DNA from: Allium sativum
Taxonomy: Eukaryota > Streptophyta > Magnoliopsida > Asparagales > Amaryllidaceae
Assembly: GCA_030737875.1 (NCBI GenBank)
Contig: CM060923.1
Coordinates: forward strand, 497,204,453-497,268,452
Length of the DNA stretch: 64,000 nucleotides
Reading direction: 5' to 3'
Of this stretch, positions 1 through 11,941 are shown piece after piece. Below the pieces are notes generated by a model. The model was not told the origin of the DNA. It made no database searches and was given only the letters and a program-made list of their open reading frames with translations. A program made the position numbers and the translations under genes. Position 1 is the stretch's first letter. Every line of letters begins with the position of its first letter.

Positions 1-1716
1 GGCATAAATGCCTTAAAAGGCATAAAATAAATTTGTGATGAAAATTGGTATGATTTTACATATCATAAATGGATGGACATAATTGAGTCAATTATGGCCA
101 TTGTTAAATTTGGAATTAAGTAATAATTTGAATAGGCAAAGTAATTCAAATTGGGGATTGATTAATTAGGTGTAATTAATCGTCTAAGACACGAGGTTAG
201 ACTCTTTTGTGGTGTAAGACTGCCCGGACCCGCCCGGCAAATCCAGCTGCCACAAATGCCAGTCTAATGTGAGAGGTCTTAGGCCCAAATTAAATGCGTA
301 ACAGTTGTAAAGACACGAGGTTAGACTCGTTTGTGGTGTAAGACTGCCCGGACCCGCCAGGCAAATCTAGCTGCCATAAATGCCAATTTAATGTGGGAGG
401 TCTTTTTGAGGTTACGGTCTTAATGAATTAAGAAACACTTAACCATATTAACATGTAGTGGGACATGAGGGGGTTAAGTGGGTGCCTTGGGTGGCATGTG
501 GAATCTAGTGGGTGCCTTGGGTGGCATTTGAAATACGATTAGAAACACTTAACCAAAATGTGAAACATGTAAGTGAACATGAATAAGAAGTGGGTTAAGT
601 GGGATGTACTAGAGGCGACCAAGCTTAGGTGGATAGCTTGTGTCAAGTAATGGGGGCCAGTTTCTACCGGTAACCCATACGTATCTTTATGCGCTCGACC
701 CAAGTTGAGGACGGGACACGCATACTGGGCTTGACTGTTAGAGGCCAAACCGGGTTAGTGGTGGCAATGCAAGTCCAACGGGTTCATATGTGTGTGTGGA
801 CCCCGGCAGGTAGGTAAGACGTTGTTGCATCGTGTAGGTATAAGCCGTGCATTGTTGGTTGTATCGGGTTGCCACTTTGGGGAGTGATACACCCCCACTG
901 TGGGGCCGGCACGGGTATCTATGAGTTATGGAGCCGATCGCATGGGGGTAGTGGGTACACCTAGTGGAGATAGGGACAGGCGGCACCTATGAAGACAACT
1001 AGGGGTGCACGAAACTACCAATACCATCATTACGTTCAGTAGGCGGGATCAACCTTAAGGTGACTAGTGGTGGCGCAATATAGTAGTAGTGGTGCAGTAT
1101 AGTAGTAGTGGTGCAATATAGTAATTATATTATAGTGGTTTAGGTGCGCTTTAACGTTATCTTAGTTCAATCTTATTTCCTTGTTTACTCTGTCATACTC
1201 AATTGTTCGCAGTCATTTCCTTATTTTCCAACTTATGCCTTAGCCTAGTTATTTTGGTAATTATATTGTTAAAGTTATCGTGCTCGCCAGGCTTTATGTC
1301 TGACCCCCTTGTTTCCACCTCTTTTCTTCCTTCCCCCCCCCCCCCAGGTGCTTAGGTTGGAACTAGTACCAGTGGAGCTTGATTTTGGACAGCTGTATTT
1401 CTTGCTTTTAGGAGATTGCTTGGATCGCTGAAGTAAAGTTCAGCCTCTCTTATTTATGGCTATTTTGTATTGGCGATTTTGTATTTCAATTTATGTACTT
1501 TGATTTAGTCAAGATGGATATTATGTACTTTGACTTTGGTTTTTGATGATGTAATCAAACCTATGTGTTTATCCGCTGCAATGAATAAAGTTTTAAAGTT
1601 TTAGTACTGTTTATATATGTCTTGTTGTTAAGATTCTGTTCTATACACACTTAAAATTCTCCATGGAAGTTAATTCATTCCCTTTTTGAGTGACATTAAT
1701 GGATGTGGGGTGTTAC
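1..1716 (+). mobile_element. 3' part of an unassigned LTR-like sequence (fragment I)
   Basis: No coding sequence is recognisable. The segment ends at 1716 in a GGGGTGTTACA terminus of the kind that closes plant gypsy LTRs. About 140 bp before that end it has a TCCGCTGC motif followed by an AATAAAG-type A/T stretch (about 1568-1600), which recurs near the ends of the other LTRs in this window. Other contents are direct repeats at 187-403, a short tandem duplication at about 477-534, a repeated AGTAGTAGTGGTGCA stretch at about 1078-1120, and a 13-base C run at 1333-1345. No PBS is evident after 1716, so it is probably a truncated LTR abutting another element. The left end lies outside the window. 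The LTR identity is inferred. Confidence 0.4.
187..403 (+). repeat. Two-copy direct repeat, period 124 bp
   Basis: Two copies of a roughly 95 bp block begin AGACACGAGG at 187 and 311 and end GAGGTCT or GGAGGTCT near 279 and 403. They differ at a handful of positions. Each contains a TGCCCGGACCCGCC core. They lie in the LTR-like fragment at the left edge of the window. Confidence 0.85.
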
Positions 1717-2517
1717 ATTGGTGGTTTCAGGTCAAACGGTGATTGGATGTGGGAGATAGGCACGGTCAAAGGTGGGAAATCTGGTTGTTTAACGTGCTTG
1801 ACCTTTAGCGAAATGTTGGGAGGTGCAGGGAGATGCTGACTTGGCGAGGCAAATTGATGCGTGATTTTCTCCATTGAATTCATATCGAAATTCCATAAGG
1901 CATGGCGCCGGCTTGAATGAATTCTAAGAATGTTAACTTTTGGGCCTACATTTGAATTTCAAATGCGTTCGAAATCAAAGGTGAGTGATTAAACTCACTC
2001 ATGCTTAACTAAAATTTTCGATTGTTAGTTAAATTAAAATCATGTTATGATATGATTGTATTGAATGTTGTTTGGTATTTAAAATTGCATATTTATGTTG
2101 ATTGACATCGATAGCGTAATTAAATTTGACTGCTAGTTTAAGTTTTATAGTTAAGTTAAAATTTGACATTTAATTGCTAGTTTAAAACCCAACATCTAAT
2201 AACTAGTAAATTGTTGTGATAGTGAATTGTTTGGATGAGTTGATTTGATGGATTTCTTGGATTGATATATTAGTGTTTAACTCATCGTGTTATTCACCTT
2301 AATTATATATGACCATTGTTTGTGTTGATAAGTTGCAATCATATACCGTAGATGTTATGGGCATCACATAAACCCAGGATTAATCATTAAAATTAATTAA
2401 GAATGTAGAATGAAATGATAAATATTTATGATCCTTATTTGGATCAAAATGATGTATATCCATCCTTGAAATGCTAAAATTATATTTAAGTATCACTTGA
2501 TTATAAGATAGAAAATA

Positions 2518-3362
2518 GTGAAAATAAGGCTCATGTCCCTAAAATGTTTCATAATTCAAACGGCCTCCCCCCAAAGATTAAATACAAAGCTGGTCCCTAT
2601 TTTTGACATGTTCGTGTTTTTCAAAGAAATTTTGGTGATGACATATAAAAAAAATTCAAAAATTTGCAAATATTCTCGAAAGCATGCTGCAAAAAAAAAT
2701 GTCAGTAATAATACTGAATAATTGCTGATTTTCCTGCAATTATTCACAGTTATATGAATAATTGCAGACATATCAGCAATCATTCAATACATTTGTTGGT
2801 ATATCAGCAACTATGTTGATAATTGATGTAATCTGAATTATTGCTGAAATTTAAGCAATAATTATGTATGTTTGCTGAAATGTATGCAACAATGTTAAAC
2901 TTGATAATGGATTACAAATACTTGCTGATATATCAGCAAGTATTGCATATATTTGCTGATATATCAGCAAGTATTTGATTCTTCGGTGTAAAGCTGAATG
3001 TACAAAAGGAGGATGAATTATTGCATCAAAAGCTGCAATTATTGCAGTATTATTGCTGACATTTCAACAATAATACTGCAATTGATGCAATAACTGCAGT
3101 ATTTGCTGAAATATCAGCAACAATTGCAAATTGTTGCATTGTTTGATGCAATAAACTGGAGCTTCATCAAATTTTTTTGGTAATCGATGCGTTTTTTTTT
3201 TTGCATTTTTGTTGCATGAGTTTGACGACGTTTACTTGTATTTAACTATGAATTTACGTGATTTTTTTTTCTCAAAAAATAGGGACCTAATTTATAAAAA
3301 ATTTAAGATAGGGTTGTGAGCTGAATTACGAAACCTATTAGGGACCTAAGACAAACTGTCCC
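2518..3362. mobile_element. Mutator-like miniature inverted-repeat element (copy 1)
   Basis: An 845 bp element flanked by a perfect 9 bp target duplication TAGAAAATA (2509-2517 and 3363-3371), the length typical of Mutator-like transposons. The terminal inverted repeats are imperfect and about 90 bp long. Each contains the block GTCCCTAA near the tip and GGTCCCTATTTTT farther in (near 2594 on the plus strand, near 3280 on the minus strand). The interior (about 2690-3200) is a run of short palindromes of the type TTGCTGATATATCAGCAA, with many TTGCTGA and TGCAA variants. It encodes nothing plausible, so it is non-autonomous. A second copy lies in the opposite orientation at 12542-13430. Confidence 0.75.
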
Positions 3363-4065
3363 TAGAAAATATACAGACATCAACTGATTTTATAAAATTT
3401 GTTTAAACTTTGAATTTTTAAATATTGTTTTAAAGGCAATAAAAATAATGTTTTACATATTGTTTCCTTTAAAATTTTGAATTTAAAATAAAAGAAAATT
3501 TTAATATTGTAACTGAAGCTAAAATTTGACATTAAATATGAATTGAGACTACTGAGATTGAATTGTTTTATAAGTTGAAATAACTATCCATCTTTGAAAT
3601 TTACTTATTATAAAGTGTATTTGAAATTTTGAACTCGAGATTTTTATAAATTGAATAAATCCAATGAATATTCAAATTGGAACTTCAAATACTTGAATAG
3701 AAATGTCTGAATGGAATTGAATTTAAAATGAAAGTTAATTTGAATTGCATATTGAAATTAAGCCGATTTGAAGTGAAATTTGAATATGACATCAAGATTA
3801 TTTGAAACTTGGAAGAAACAATTCTAAATCCCAATTATAATATCGTCAACAATTACATAAATTATTTTTCTTAGTAACTATTTTACTTTATATACTATTT
3901 CATTTTTAACTTATATATAGTAACTATTTTATTAAAATACATTAATAAATAACTACTTTACATTGTAGACTATTTATCTTTAACTTATGTGTATTAACTA
4001 TTTTAAATAAACTATTTTAACATTCGACTATCTATTTTACAAACTACTTTAATATTTAACAACAT

Positions 4066-4120
4066 AGACACACAGACACACACACAAACGCACACACACG
4101 CGCGCGCGCACACACTCACG

Positions 4121-4158
<38 letters not shown>
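4066..4158. repeat. Compound microsatellite (CA)n-(CG)n-(CA)n-(TA)n
   Basis: An ACACAC tract with interruptions runs into a CGCGCGCG block, then CACACA again, then about nine TA units. It lies in the decayed LTR of element H. Confidence 0.9.
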
Positions 4159-7100
4159 ACACTAAATTTTTGATGGATACTATTTTTATATTCAAACTAT
4201 TTATTTAAAATTTTAATGTTCTAACTATTTTTTTACAAACTATTTCAAATATATATCTTAATTATTTTAATATACTTTCCAACCATTTATAATATACAAA
4301 TTATTTTAGGGTTGAAATTATTTCAGAATTTTATGTTCGGTTTAAATAGGTATTTTAATATGAATCATATTCTATTTTAAATATAAAAGGATTATAAAGC
4401 AAAATATGATATTTTAATATGAAGTATGAACCATTTATGTAAAAGAACCAACCGGTGTGAAATAAGCGTTTGGTTGTTAAAGAGACTGGGATCAAATATT
4501 GCCATACACTCTACCAATACTCAAAACTCACTTTAACAACTGCGCACTTGGAGGAGAATCCAAAATGTAGTAGGATGGTTTGGCGGATGATTCTAATACA
4601 ATGTGTTAACATGACCTCGACTCCCCTGAGTCATCTTGATGTGACTAAAACAGAGCTACGCCAAGACCAAGTGAGGTCATTCCCCTATCGACTATACTTC
4701 TTCGATAACCTTCTATTACATTTGTGATGTGATTGGTGGCCACCCTTCGATTTTGAAGATGGGAGTGTGTCTCGAGTTGAGAAGTAGTAGCTGCTATGCA
4801 TTGCCACTGGCCCGGCTCTGCAAATAGTGTATTCAACTTGGCGTTGCCTCGCATGCCTTGTCGCATGCCATACGAGCCAATTACGAGTTTGGTTTGTACC
4901 GTACCTATGGAGTGATCTCTGAATATCCTTCCGGTATGGAGGGGTTACAGTATTGTATATAGGCTGCGAGAATATACATAAACATTGTAAAGGTAATATA
5001 ACGACCCGAACTTCCCCGTAAAGGAAATCCCGGATTGAGTTGAGAACACGACAAATCAGAACCCAGACAGAGGCACATTTCATTGCTTATTACAACAATT
5101 CACATCAGAGTACAAGAATATAACAGTATACATTTGATAAATATCAGAGATTTAAATACATTACTGCAACGGGAAATAATACATAACACAACTGAAAGAG
5201 ATAAACGGATACAGAGCTTTCCGAATATAGCTCCAGTTGTAAACCAGGATCCTATAAGAATAAATCTGCAAAAACAAAACTACTAGCTGCCCGTGTGGAA
5301 AATAGGGGCACCCAGAGTTTAGGTTAAAACAATAAAATCCAGGTCAGTCATGTGACTGGTGTGAGAACTAAAACAGTTATTTAAAACTTTACTTTAAAAC
5401 GGAGTAAATCAAGGGACCACGCCGTATAACACGGAACGGGTTTCCTCCCAAGAATAATAGTGCATAAAACAAATAGTGCAATGGTTTTTGAAAAAATGAA
5501 GCTATTATAAGACTCAGGTCCCATCACACAATGCAACGCAAGCCGAAGGATAGAGTTTTACATTATAATAGCCAAACATGCTTGGTACGTTTAAAACAAA
5601 TCATTTTGATACTATTATAGTGTAAAGTGTATGAAAACAACTTCAAATATAAATGTATCAATCATAGACGACATAGTATCCCATGCTACTATGTCGCCAT
5701 ACTAGGATCTACAAATAAAACCGAATGTCACATATTGGAAAATGGATTTCCGTCCTGAGTCGAGGCCAGGGTTGGCTCCTCACCGCTTCGAGACACTCTA
5801 GCAAATGCCTTAGGATCCCCCGCAGTGAACCCTTGAATCTTCAGGGTCGGTCCTCCCATACGTTTGAGGATTGGTTATTCCTAAACACACGTTTCCCGGT
5901 CCTGTCGGACCTATATGCATCGGCTCTGTAGTAACCGATATATCTGAGGCGCCTTGCAATCCAACAACCACATAGGTAAAAATAATATAAATGTCAGGGC
6001 TTGTAAACGCTGACACCACCCATAGCTAGAAAGAAACATCGTGCACTCCCTGCAGTCACGATCCCGTTTTTGACTCATACCGAGGTGTGAGGCTCACGAA
6101 TCAATGCTATACACAAAGAGGCGCTATGGTAAAGCTGTGCTTTGATCATCAACCACAAGGATCTTCTTTTCAACAAAAGCTTTGATAACTGCATCTCAGC
6201 ATGCCACACAGGCAATTCATGCCATGCGACTGATGTCTATCGATATATAACCTCTGAGCTCGTACGTCTCAGAGAAGGGCGTTAAGAAAGAGAATAAATT
6301 CTCCGCCGCTAAACAGATATATATTTAATAGAAATCAATCAACACAGAATGAAATCCAATGTCAAACACACATCCATTTACAAGTTCGTTCTGGGTCTGA
6401 ACGAAACTGGAGGCACCTTAGTCCTCGTCCCATATGTCCAATAAAGGAGAGAGGTCCTCGCATATCCGTCGATCTCCAAGTACGTCTGGACGATCACCAC
6501 TTATTACCTCGTCTTGGGTGTATAGCCCAATCAAGACATCATTAATCATCCAAACGATGTGAAGACCTCCGGTATTCAACCAACATCTTCATCGTCGACT
6601 TATCATCGAATCAGTTTTTCAGAATGGGTATAAACCTGGCCTTTTTGGATAACTCGTGTATATATTATAATCAAGTGATATAAACACAACATATGCCTAT
6701 TTCCAATCCAGAATATTCTTTATTCAAATATTCACTTTCTTATGGAAAGGTTCCCATTAATTTTATCAAAGGTAAATTCTTTTAAATTTATTCTTTAATC
6801 TTCCTTTCGATATCATTTCAAACCATATTAAGGTTTCCCAAACTAGTCGGGATTAGCGAACTACACCGAAGTAATCACTTATTTTATTTCCCAATCCCAT
6901 CCTATTTATTCCATAGAGCAAAACTGGTAATACCCTATGTCTTACACCACGGTGTTATCGATAAATCTTAATTACCATTTCATGTTTAAATCTAATTAAA
7001 GATTTAACTATCGCTTGGAGCAAAACTGGTGATACTCAATTCTCGGTCATTTCCCGGATTTGATAATTTAAATTATCACATTCTCATTTCAATCTAATTA

Positions 7101-9217
7101 AAGATTAATTAAAACTCCACTTAGTTCTAATCTTCCTAAAAAATCAATACTGATGATTATTCAAAGCTATGAAATTAATCTTATCATTAACTGGGTTAAA
7201 GAACCAATGCCATTTAAAACACGGTTCACGATAAACCCAAAATCACATTCCATCAGTCTTTAACCATAAATTAGTAAGAGAACAATTCCCTAAGTATTAA
7301 TCGCGAAGTCCGAAACCAACATCAGATCAATACCCAGGAAACCATTCAACTTAGCTAATCTCCAGTTAGTTTCTAATTTTCTTAATTCCATTGGGTTTAA
7401 GAACAGTATTATTAAAGATACCATTCATAACAAACCCAAAATCTTATTCCATTGTTATTTGGGTTAAAGAACAAGCGCTATTTAAAACACCGTTCATGAT
7501 AAACCCAAAAATCCAATTTAAATTCAATTCAGATTAAATATTAATTAACTGGGAAAATTTCACTAAATCTTAATTAAAAGATTTATTCTTTTCTCAACTG
7601 GGTTCAAGAACAGTGTTATTTAAGACACCATTCACGACAAACCCAAAATCCTATTTGATATTAAATAAAAGGCTCTGAATAGAAAATATATCGGCTTATA
7701 TTTAATATCAAATTCTGAAACCAACAAATATCGTATTGGAATAACGATATATATATATATATATCTTCCAAATTCCTCCACAATGTCCGTATAATCACAG
7801 AATCCAATATCGAAATATTCCAAAGATAATTTCGATTCAAATCCATTCCAATTCATATATTGGAAATTCTAGTTATTTTTAAAACCATTTCAAATCCAAT
7901 TTATTTATTTAAAAATTATTGGATTTCAAATCTAGTTCATAACTAGTTCATTTCGATAAAACTATATTTTTATCTTTTCAAATATGGAATTTTTCATCCT
8001 AATGCTTTCCAAATCATTTATTAAAGATTTTACACAAATTATCGATATTTTTAATAATTTTATCAAGGCTCGTATAGTCGATTTCCATAAATGGTCATCG
8101 AACTTCACTCACAACGACCTTTTCCAAATTTGATTTGGAAATAATTCCAAATCCAACCGTTAGATTTCAAATTTCTTATATTCATTGGAAAGCTCTTTTC
8201 GATACAAACCCAACGGTTCTGTATTTAGGAGAATCCAATGGTCGGATCTCCCGTAACGTCAATTCGAAGTCAATGGTCGAAATTCGCGAACTGCCGCGGC
8301 GCGGCGCGTTCCATTCAGGCCATTTAATATATATAAAATATATATATTATATTCATTCCGTCGATTTCAATTCAAAACGTATTTTATAAATCGTTTTAAA
8401 TTCGTTTTAAAAACGATTCCAACTTCATTTTCAATTACAAATCAAAATTGAATTTTCCTTATCATTATAATATATAAATGATAATATTTTCAAAATATCA
8501 GATTTTGAAATCATTTCCTTTTCGATATTCATTATAAAAATGAACAAAATCGATATAAATATCGTTCACATCAAAATGGCATAAATCTAAACAACACGGC
8601 TTCATATATTTCAATATTTTCGTGTCCTTCCCAAATCAGACATCAATATCAGATTTTGATCTTTTACTGAATATTATTTTAAAATATTTATTATTTTAAA
8701 ATATTCGTTATTTTTAAATATTTCTTCTTTCTGAACTAGAATCAGACACAGTCAATTACCATATAATGTGATTTATATGGATTTCATACAACACATGTAC
8801 ATAACAGCAATGATAAACAATCAACCATCATCCAGAGTGCACTACACAACTGCATAAGCATTAAATATAATAATTCACGCTTACACAGTCTGCCAACTTA
8901 AACGATCGACATACCACTAAACAATTGGCATTATTGTATGTCAAATATCATCCCAACACCCGTGTGGGGTTTCAATCAACGAACACAGATTTTATTTGTG
9001 CAGTTGGGCGATGTGTAAAATTTATCATCCCAATCAATATCAGTCAAATGGGTGTACATAAACAAATCATTCGATTTGTAAATGACTATTTATTTTATTT
9101 ATATACACGTTATAAATTAAATTTTTAACGATAAAATATTTTATGTCAACACGTGAATAATTTATACACTCCATTTCACATCACAAACAATTTTCACAAC
9201 ACAATCAAATCAAACAA

Positions 9218-9322
9218 GTCATCCATGGTATATGGACGACGGTGTCAGGTGCTGCTAAGCACCGTCTGCATCTCAGTATATATTTTAACTAGAAAATAAA
9301 ATTAAAGTGGGAAGTTCTCACC
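9218..9322 (-). promoter_or_regulatory. Hairpin cluster in LTR A
   Basis: Three adjacent inverted repeats. GTGGGAAGTTCTCACC is at 9307-9322, with one mismatched pair. GGTGCTGCTAAGCACC is at 9248-9263, with a perfect 6 bp stem. A third has arms 9218-9224 and 9234-9240 around a 9 nt loop, with one G-U pair in the sense (minus) RNA. The same three occur in the same order in both LTRs of element D. They are probably RNA structures of the LTR transcript; no function is known to me. Confidence 0.65.
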
Positions 9323-9393
9323 TTGCGTTTCCACTCCGCCAGTCCTTACGGTCACTCAGATTCGTTGCTCTAATTCTAACGTAATCTGTTTCA

Positions 9394-9930
9394 ATGCAAT
9401 TTATATTAAAATCACATTTTTATAATATCGCTTCATGTATAAAAATCACATTTTTATACTGCTATTATATATATAAAAATAATATTTTTATAACGCCACT
9501 GTATATACAAAAATCGTATTTTTATATCGCTAACTTCATAATAAAAATCATATTTTTATTTCAAATCCATATGTGTAAAAATCACATCTTTAACACGATG
9601 TTCACATTATAAAGATCATATTTTTATTCTAAACCATTTCTATAAAAATCATATTTTTATATGGCTATTATATATATAAAAATTATATTTTTATATCATT
9701 ACTACATATATAAAAATCATATTTTTATATCGTTCTTCTCATAATCAAAATCATATCTTTATATTGTTCTTCCCATAATCAAAATCATATCTTTATATTG
9801 TTCTTCCCATAATCAAAATCATATCTTTATATTGTTCTACCAATAATCAAAATCTTTTATAACTAAAAATCATGTCCTTATATTTAAAGATATTTCTTAT
9901 AAAAATCACATTTTTATATTCATACGTAAT
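9394..9930 (-). repeat. A/T palindrome array in LTR A
   Basis: About 14-15 irregularly spaced copies (roughly 30-50 bp apart) of the short imperfect palindrome TAAAAATCATATTTTTAT or a close variant. A sub-run near 9740-9850 has nearly identical 40 bp units. It matches the array at 44480-45095 in LTR D in position within the LTR, though not base for base. Confidence 0.8.
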
Positions 9931-10059
9931 TAAAAATAAAGACTCACATCGGGATTGGAGTGGCGGCAACTAGTCGGCGGTCTGGTGGCGGCTCAGTGGA
10001 AATTTCCTGTGGTGGTAGGGGTTTCTGCGCGTTTTTTGATTTAAGGAGGAGGAGGAGCC

Positions 10060-10375
10060 GTCGATGGTGGTAGTGGAGGCCAGGAGAGGCGTAGGGGAGG
10101 CTGGCGCGGCGGTGGGAGGAGGGTCGGCATGGGTCACGGCGGTCGGATCTTGGCGGTTTCAGGCGGTGGCTCCGTTTATAGGGCGGTTAAGGGTTTTGGG
10201 AAGTGGAACGTGGACAGAGAGGGAGGGGGTGGATCAGAGAGCGGGGCGGCGGCGGTCTGAGATGAGGCGGCGGCGGCGAACGGTCGAGGAGGGGATGAGT
10301 GACGGGTCTGGGATTGATGGGGGGAGTAGCGGGATTTCTTTTTATTTTTCAAAACTTAAGTCAATGGGGGGTTAA
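10060..10375 (-). other. GC-rich leader region of LTR A
   Basis: A sharp GC-rich island in otherwise AT-rich DNA, C-rich on the sense (minus) strand with many CCGCC runs. It lies just downstream of the putative TATA box, where a transcript leader would be. The plus-strand open frame across it (about 103 codons, Arg/Gly-rich) is antisense to the LTR and is probably composition-driven. Similar islands sit at the same place in LTR D (44100-44370) and LTR B (35190-35470). Confidence 0.55.
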
Positions 10376-10387
10376 GGAGAAAAGGGG

Positions 10388-10393
<6 letters not shown>

Positions 10394-10402
<9 letters not shown>
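10394..10402 (-). promoter_or_regulatory. Putative TATA box of LTR A
   Basis: Minus-strand TATAAAATA lies between the conserved CCCATT hairpin block (10497-10516) and the GC-rich leader. It sits in a TA-repeat tract, so the exact TATA is uncertain. Confidence 0.4.
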
Positions 10403-10419
<17 letters not shown>

Positions 10420-10496
10420 TTAATTTTCTCCATAAAGGTGAATTTTTATTCGAACTCCAAACGACACCCAACAACTGTTGCCCCTAGCTAATTACC

Positions 10497-10516
10497 CCCA
10501 TTCCGAACACAATGGG
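10497..10516 (-). promoter_or_regulatory. Conserved CCCATT...AATGGG inverted repeat, LTR A
   Basis: A perfect 6 bp stem with an 8 nt loop (CCCATT, CCGAACAC, AATGGG on the plus strand). The surrounding 75 bp, including a GCTAGGGGCAACAG block on the sense strand, is among the best conserved sequences between LTRs A, B, C and D. It lies upstream of the putative TATA in each. Confidence 0.6.
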
Positions 10517-11289
10517 ATATGTTTCATAACCCAATTCGGCTGTTACGATTAGTTTCCGCTAAATTTAAAATATAAATCATTATATTTTAAATTCAAACGC
10601 ATATTTTAATTTACTGGGGCCACATACGAACCCCAAAAATTCCAAAAAAATAAATCTGGCTATGTTGGGACAATACGGTCCAAACAAAACTAATTTTGTC
10701 AAATTTGAAAACCGTTTGAAAAATGGCCATATTCTGGTCGATCCAAATTGACTAAAACTGTCAAACCCCGTTTTCTTTTGCCATGCTCGCATATTGATTC
10801 CAATAATTACGAAAATTGGAACCTAGCAATAATTGACATCCCGGATCCGACAAAAGCGGTTTTGTCAAAAATGGAGGTCGTTTGCAAAATGACTATTTTT
10901 AAGGGCCATATATATATAAATATATATATAAATTCCACAGCGACTTTTCTGAATTTTAATCTTGACATAATTTACAACTTATAAAATGAAATCTCAGTTT
11001 CTTACATCCGTTAAGAGATATTGTTAATCAGATTCAAATATTTCTTGTTTTGTCCAATTCTGACTTATATTGAATTCTGTATATTCAATTGAAATTTGAA
11101 ATCGAATTTTCAAACTACCGCGCCATTTCAGACTCGTTATATAAATAAAATAAATTTATTCATTTTAACTTCGTCAAAAATAAATTTATCATCATTATTA
11201 TTTAAAATAAATCATTTTAAATATTCAAAATCCATTAAAATCGCCAAAATAAAAATTTTAAATTGGTTCTGATTTTCCGGGTTGTTACA

Positions 11290-11927
11290 AGTAATACAGG
11301 TAATCCCACTTACACCATTTCGATATTTAACTTTAATGATAGTCACTATTTTATATAGCTTATTTTATTATATAATATCCAGTTTAACGGATGCTTAGGA
11401 GATGGAAATTCCAGTAATATCTCTTAAGTTATTGCACTCATGGACAAATTGGATATGAGATGTGAATTACCGTAAGTATCTTTGACACTGTGATACTCAT
11501 ATTGTTACATGGTTTTTATTTGACCGATATGATAATATTTTAGTTTTGAACTGAGTGCTTTTGTCTTTTCAATTGTACTCGGGTCAGCCTAGATTTTCAA
11601 TCATCGGAGATCTCGTTATGAAGATGGGGTTGGAGCTTGACAAACATATTTATTAGTATTGTTCCAACTGTAATTTATTGGTCTGTTTTGTGATAGTTAA
11701 CTCTTATTATTATTGTAAAGTATAATCAAATATATATTTTAACGGCTTTTTGAACTGTTATTCGATTATTATATTTTTTTCTTTCCATTATGAGATTTTA
11801 TGAATGTTTTTTCTTCTTTCTTTTTTTCCTTATATTAATCCCAGTAACTATCTGTATTTTGGACTCTTTTGAGTCAACGTGTGTGAATTATTCTTGATTT
11901 GAACGATAAAAAATGAAGGTCTTTACA
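11290..11927 (+). mobile_element. Element H, 3' end of 5' LTR
   Basis: Continues the LTR interrupted by solo LTR A and ends GGTCTTTACA at 11927, immediately before a canonical PBS. It contains no gene. A T-rich stretch and polyadenylation-like A/T runs occupy 11690-11900, as expected of the U3/R end of an LTR. Confidence 0.6.
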
Positions 11928-11929
11928 GT

Positions 11930-11941
11930 TGGTATCAGAGC
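11930..11941 (+). other. Primer-binding site of element H
   Basis: TGGTATCAGAGC is complementary to the 3' end of plant initiator tRNA-Met, the usual minus-strand primer of plant gypsy elements. It starts 2 bp after the LTR end at 11927. A hairpin-forming AGGGTAGTAATACCCT lies about 50 bp downstream (11991-12006). Confidence 0.85.

Larger units (their letters stand above)
1717..4996 (+). mobile_element. Element H, remnant of 5' LTR (left part)
   Basis: AT-rich non-coding sequence. Around 1975-2060 it resembles the middle of the F-type LTRs, with a GTGAGTGATTAAACTCACTC stretch that parallels the GTGAGTAAATCTCACTAAC stretch at 17072. It is interrupted by a Mutator-like miniature element (2518-3362) and then by solo LTR A at 4997. 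The sequence resumes at 11290 and reaches a PBS at 11930, so I read the two parts as one split LTR. Degenerate repeats built on AACTATTTTA fill about 3850-4290. The left limit and the assignment to H are inferred, and the divergence is high. Confidence 0.45.
4997..11289 (-). mobile_element. Solo LTR A (6.29 kb), giant-LTR family
   Basis: On the minus strand this begins TGTAACAACCCGG at 11289 and ends GGGTCGTTATA at 4997. Both ends match the LTR termini of the other giant-LTR elements here. Flanks give a 4 of 5 target duplication (GGTAA at 4992, AGTAA at 11290). No PBS or internal region follows, so it is a solo LTR made by LTR-LTR recombination. In sense order it carries the conserved CCCATT hairpin block (10497-10516), a putative TATA box, a GC-rich leader, a palindrome array, a hairpin cluster and a long AT-rich tail. 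It is collinear with the LTR of element D and with the three pieces of solo LTR C, which supports both ends. Host sequence reads continuously from 4996 to 11290. Confidence 0.8.

Noticed and set aside
2690..3200. CRISPR-like array in the TTGCTGATATATCAGCAA repeats
   Set aside because: Units are irregular, without fixed repeat and spacer lengths, inside a Mutator-like element in a plant genome.
4685..5083. 132-codon minus-strand frame
   Set aside because: It crosses the left boundary of solo LTR A, has no recognisable motif, and its second half is LTR sequence. It is a chance frame.
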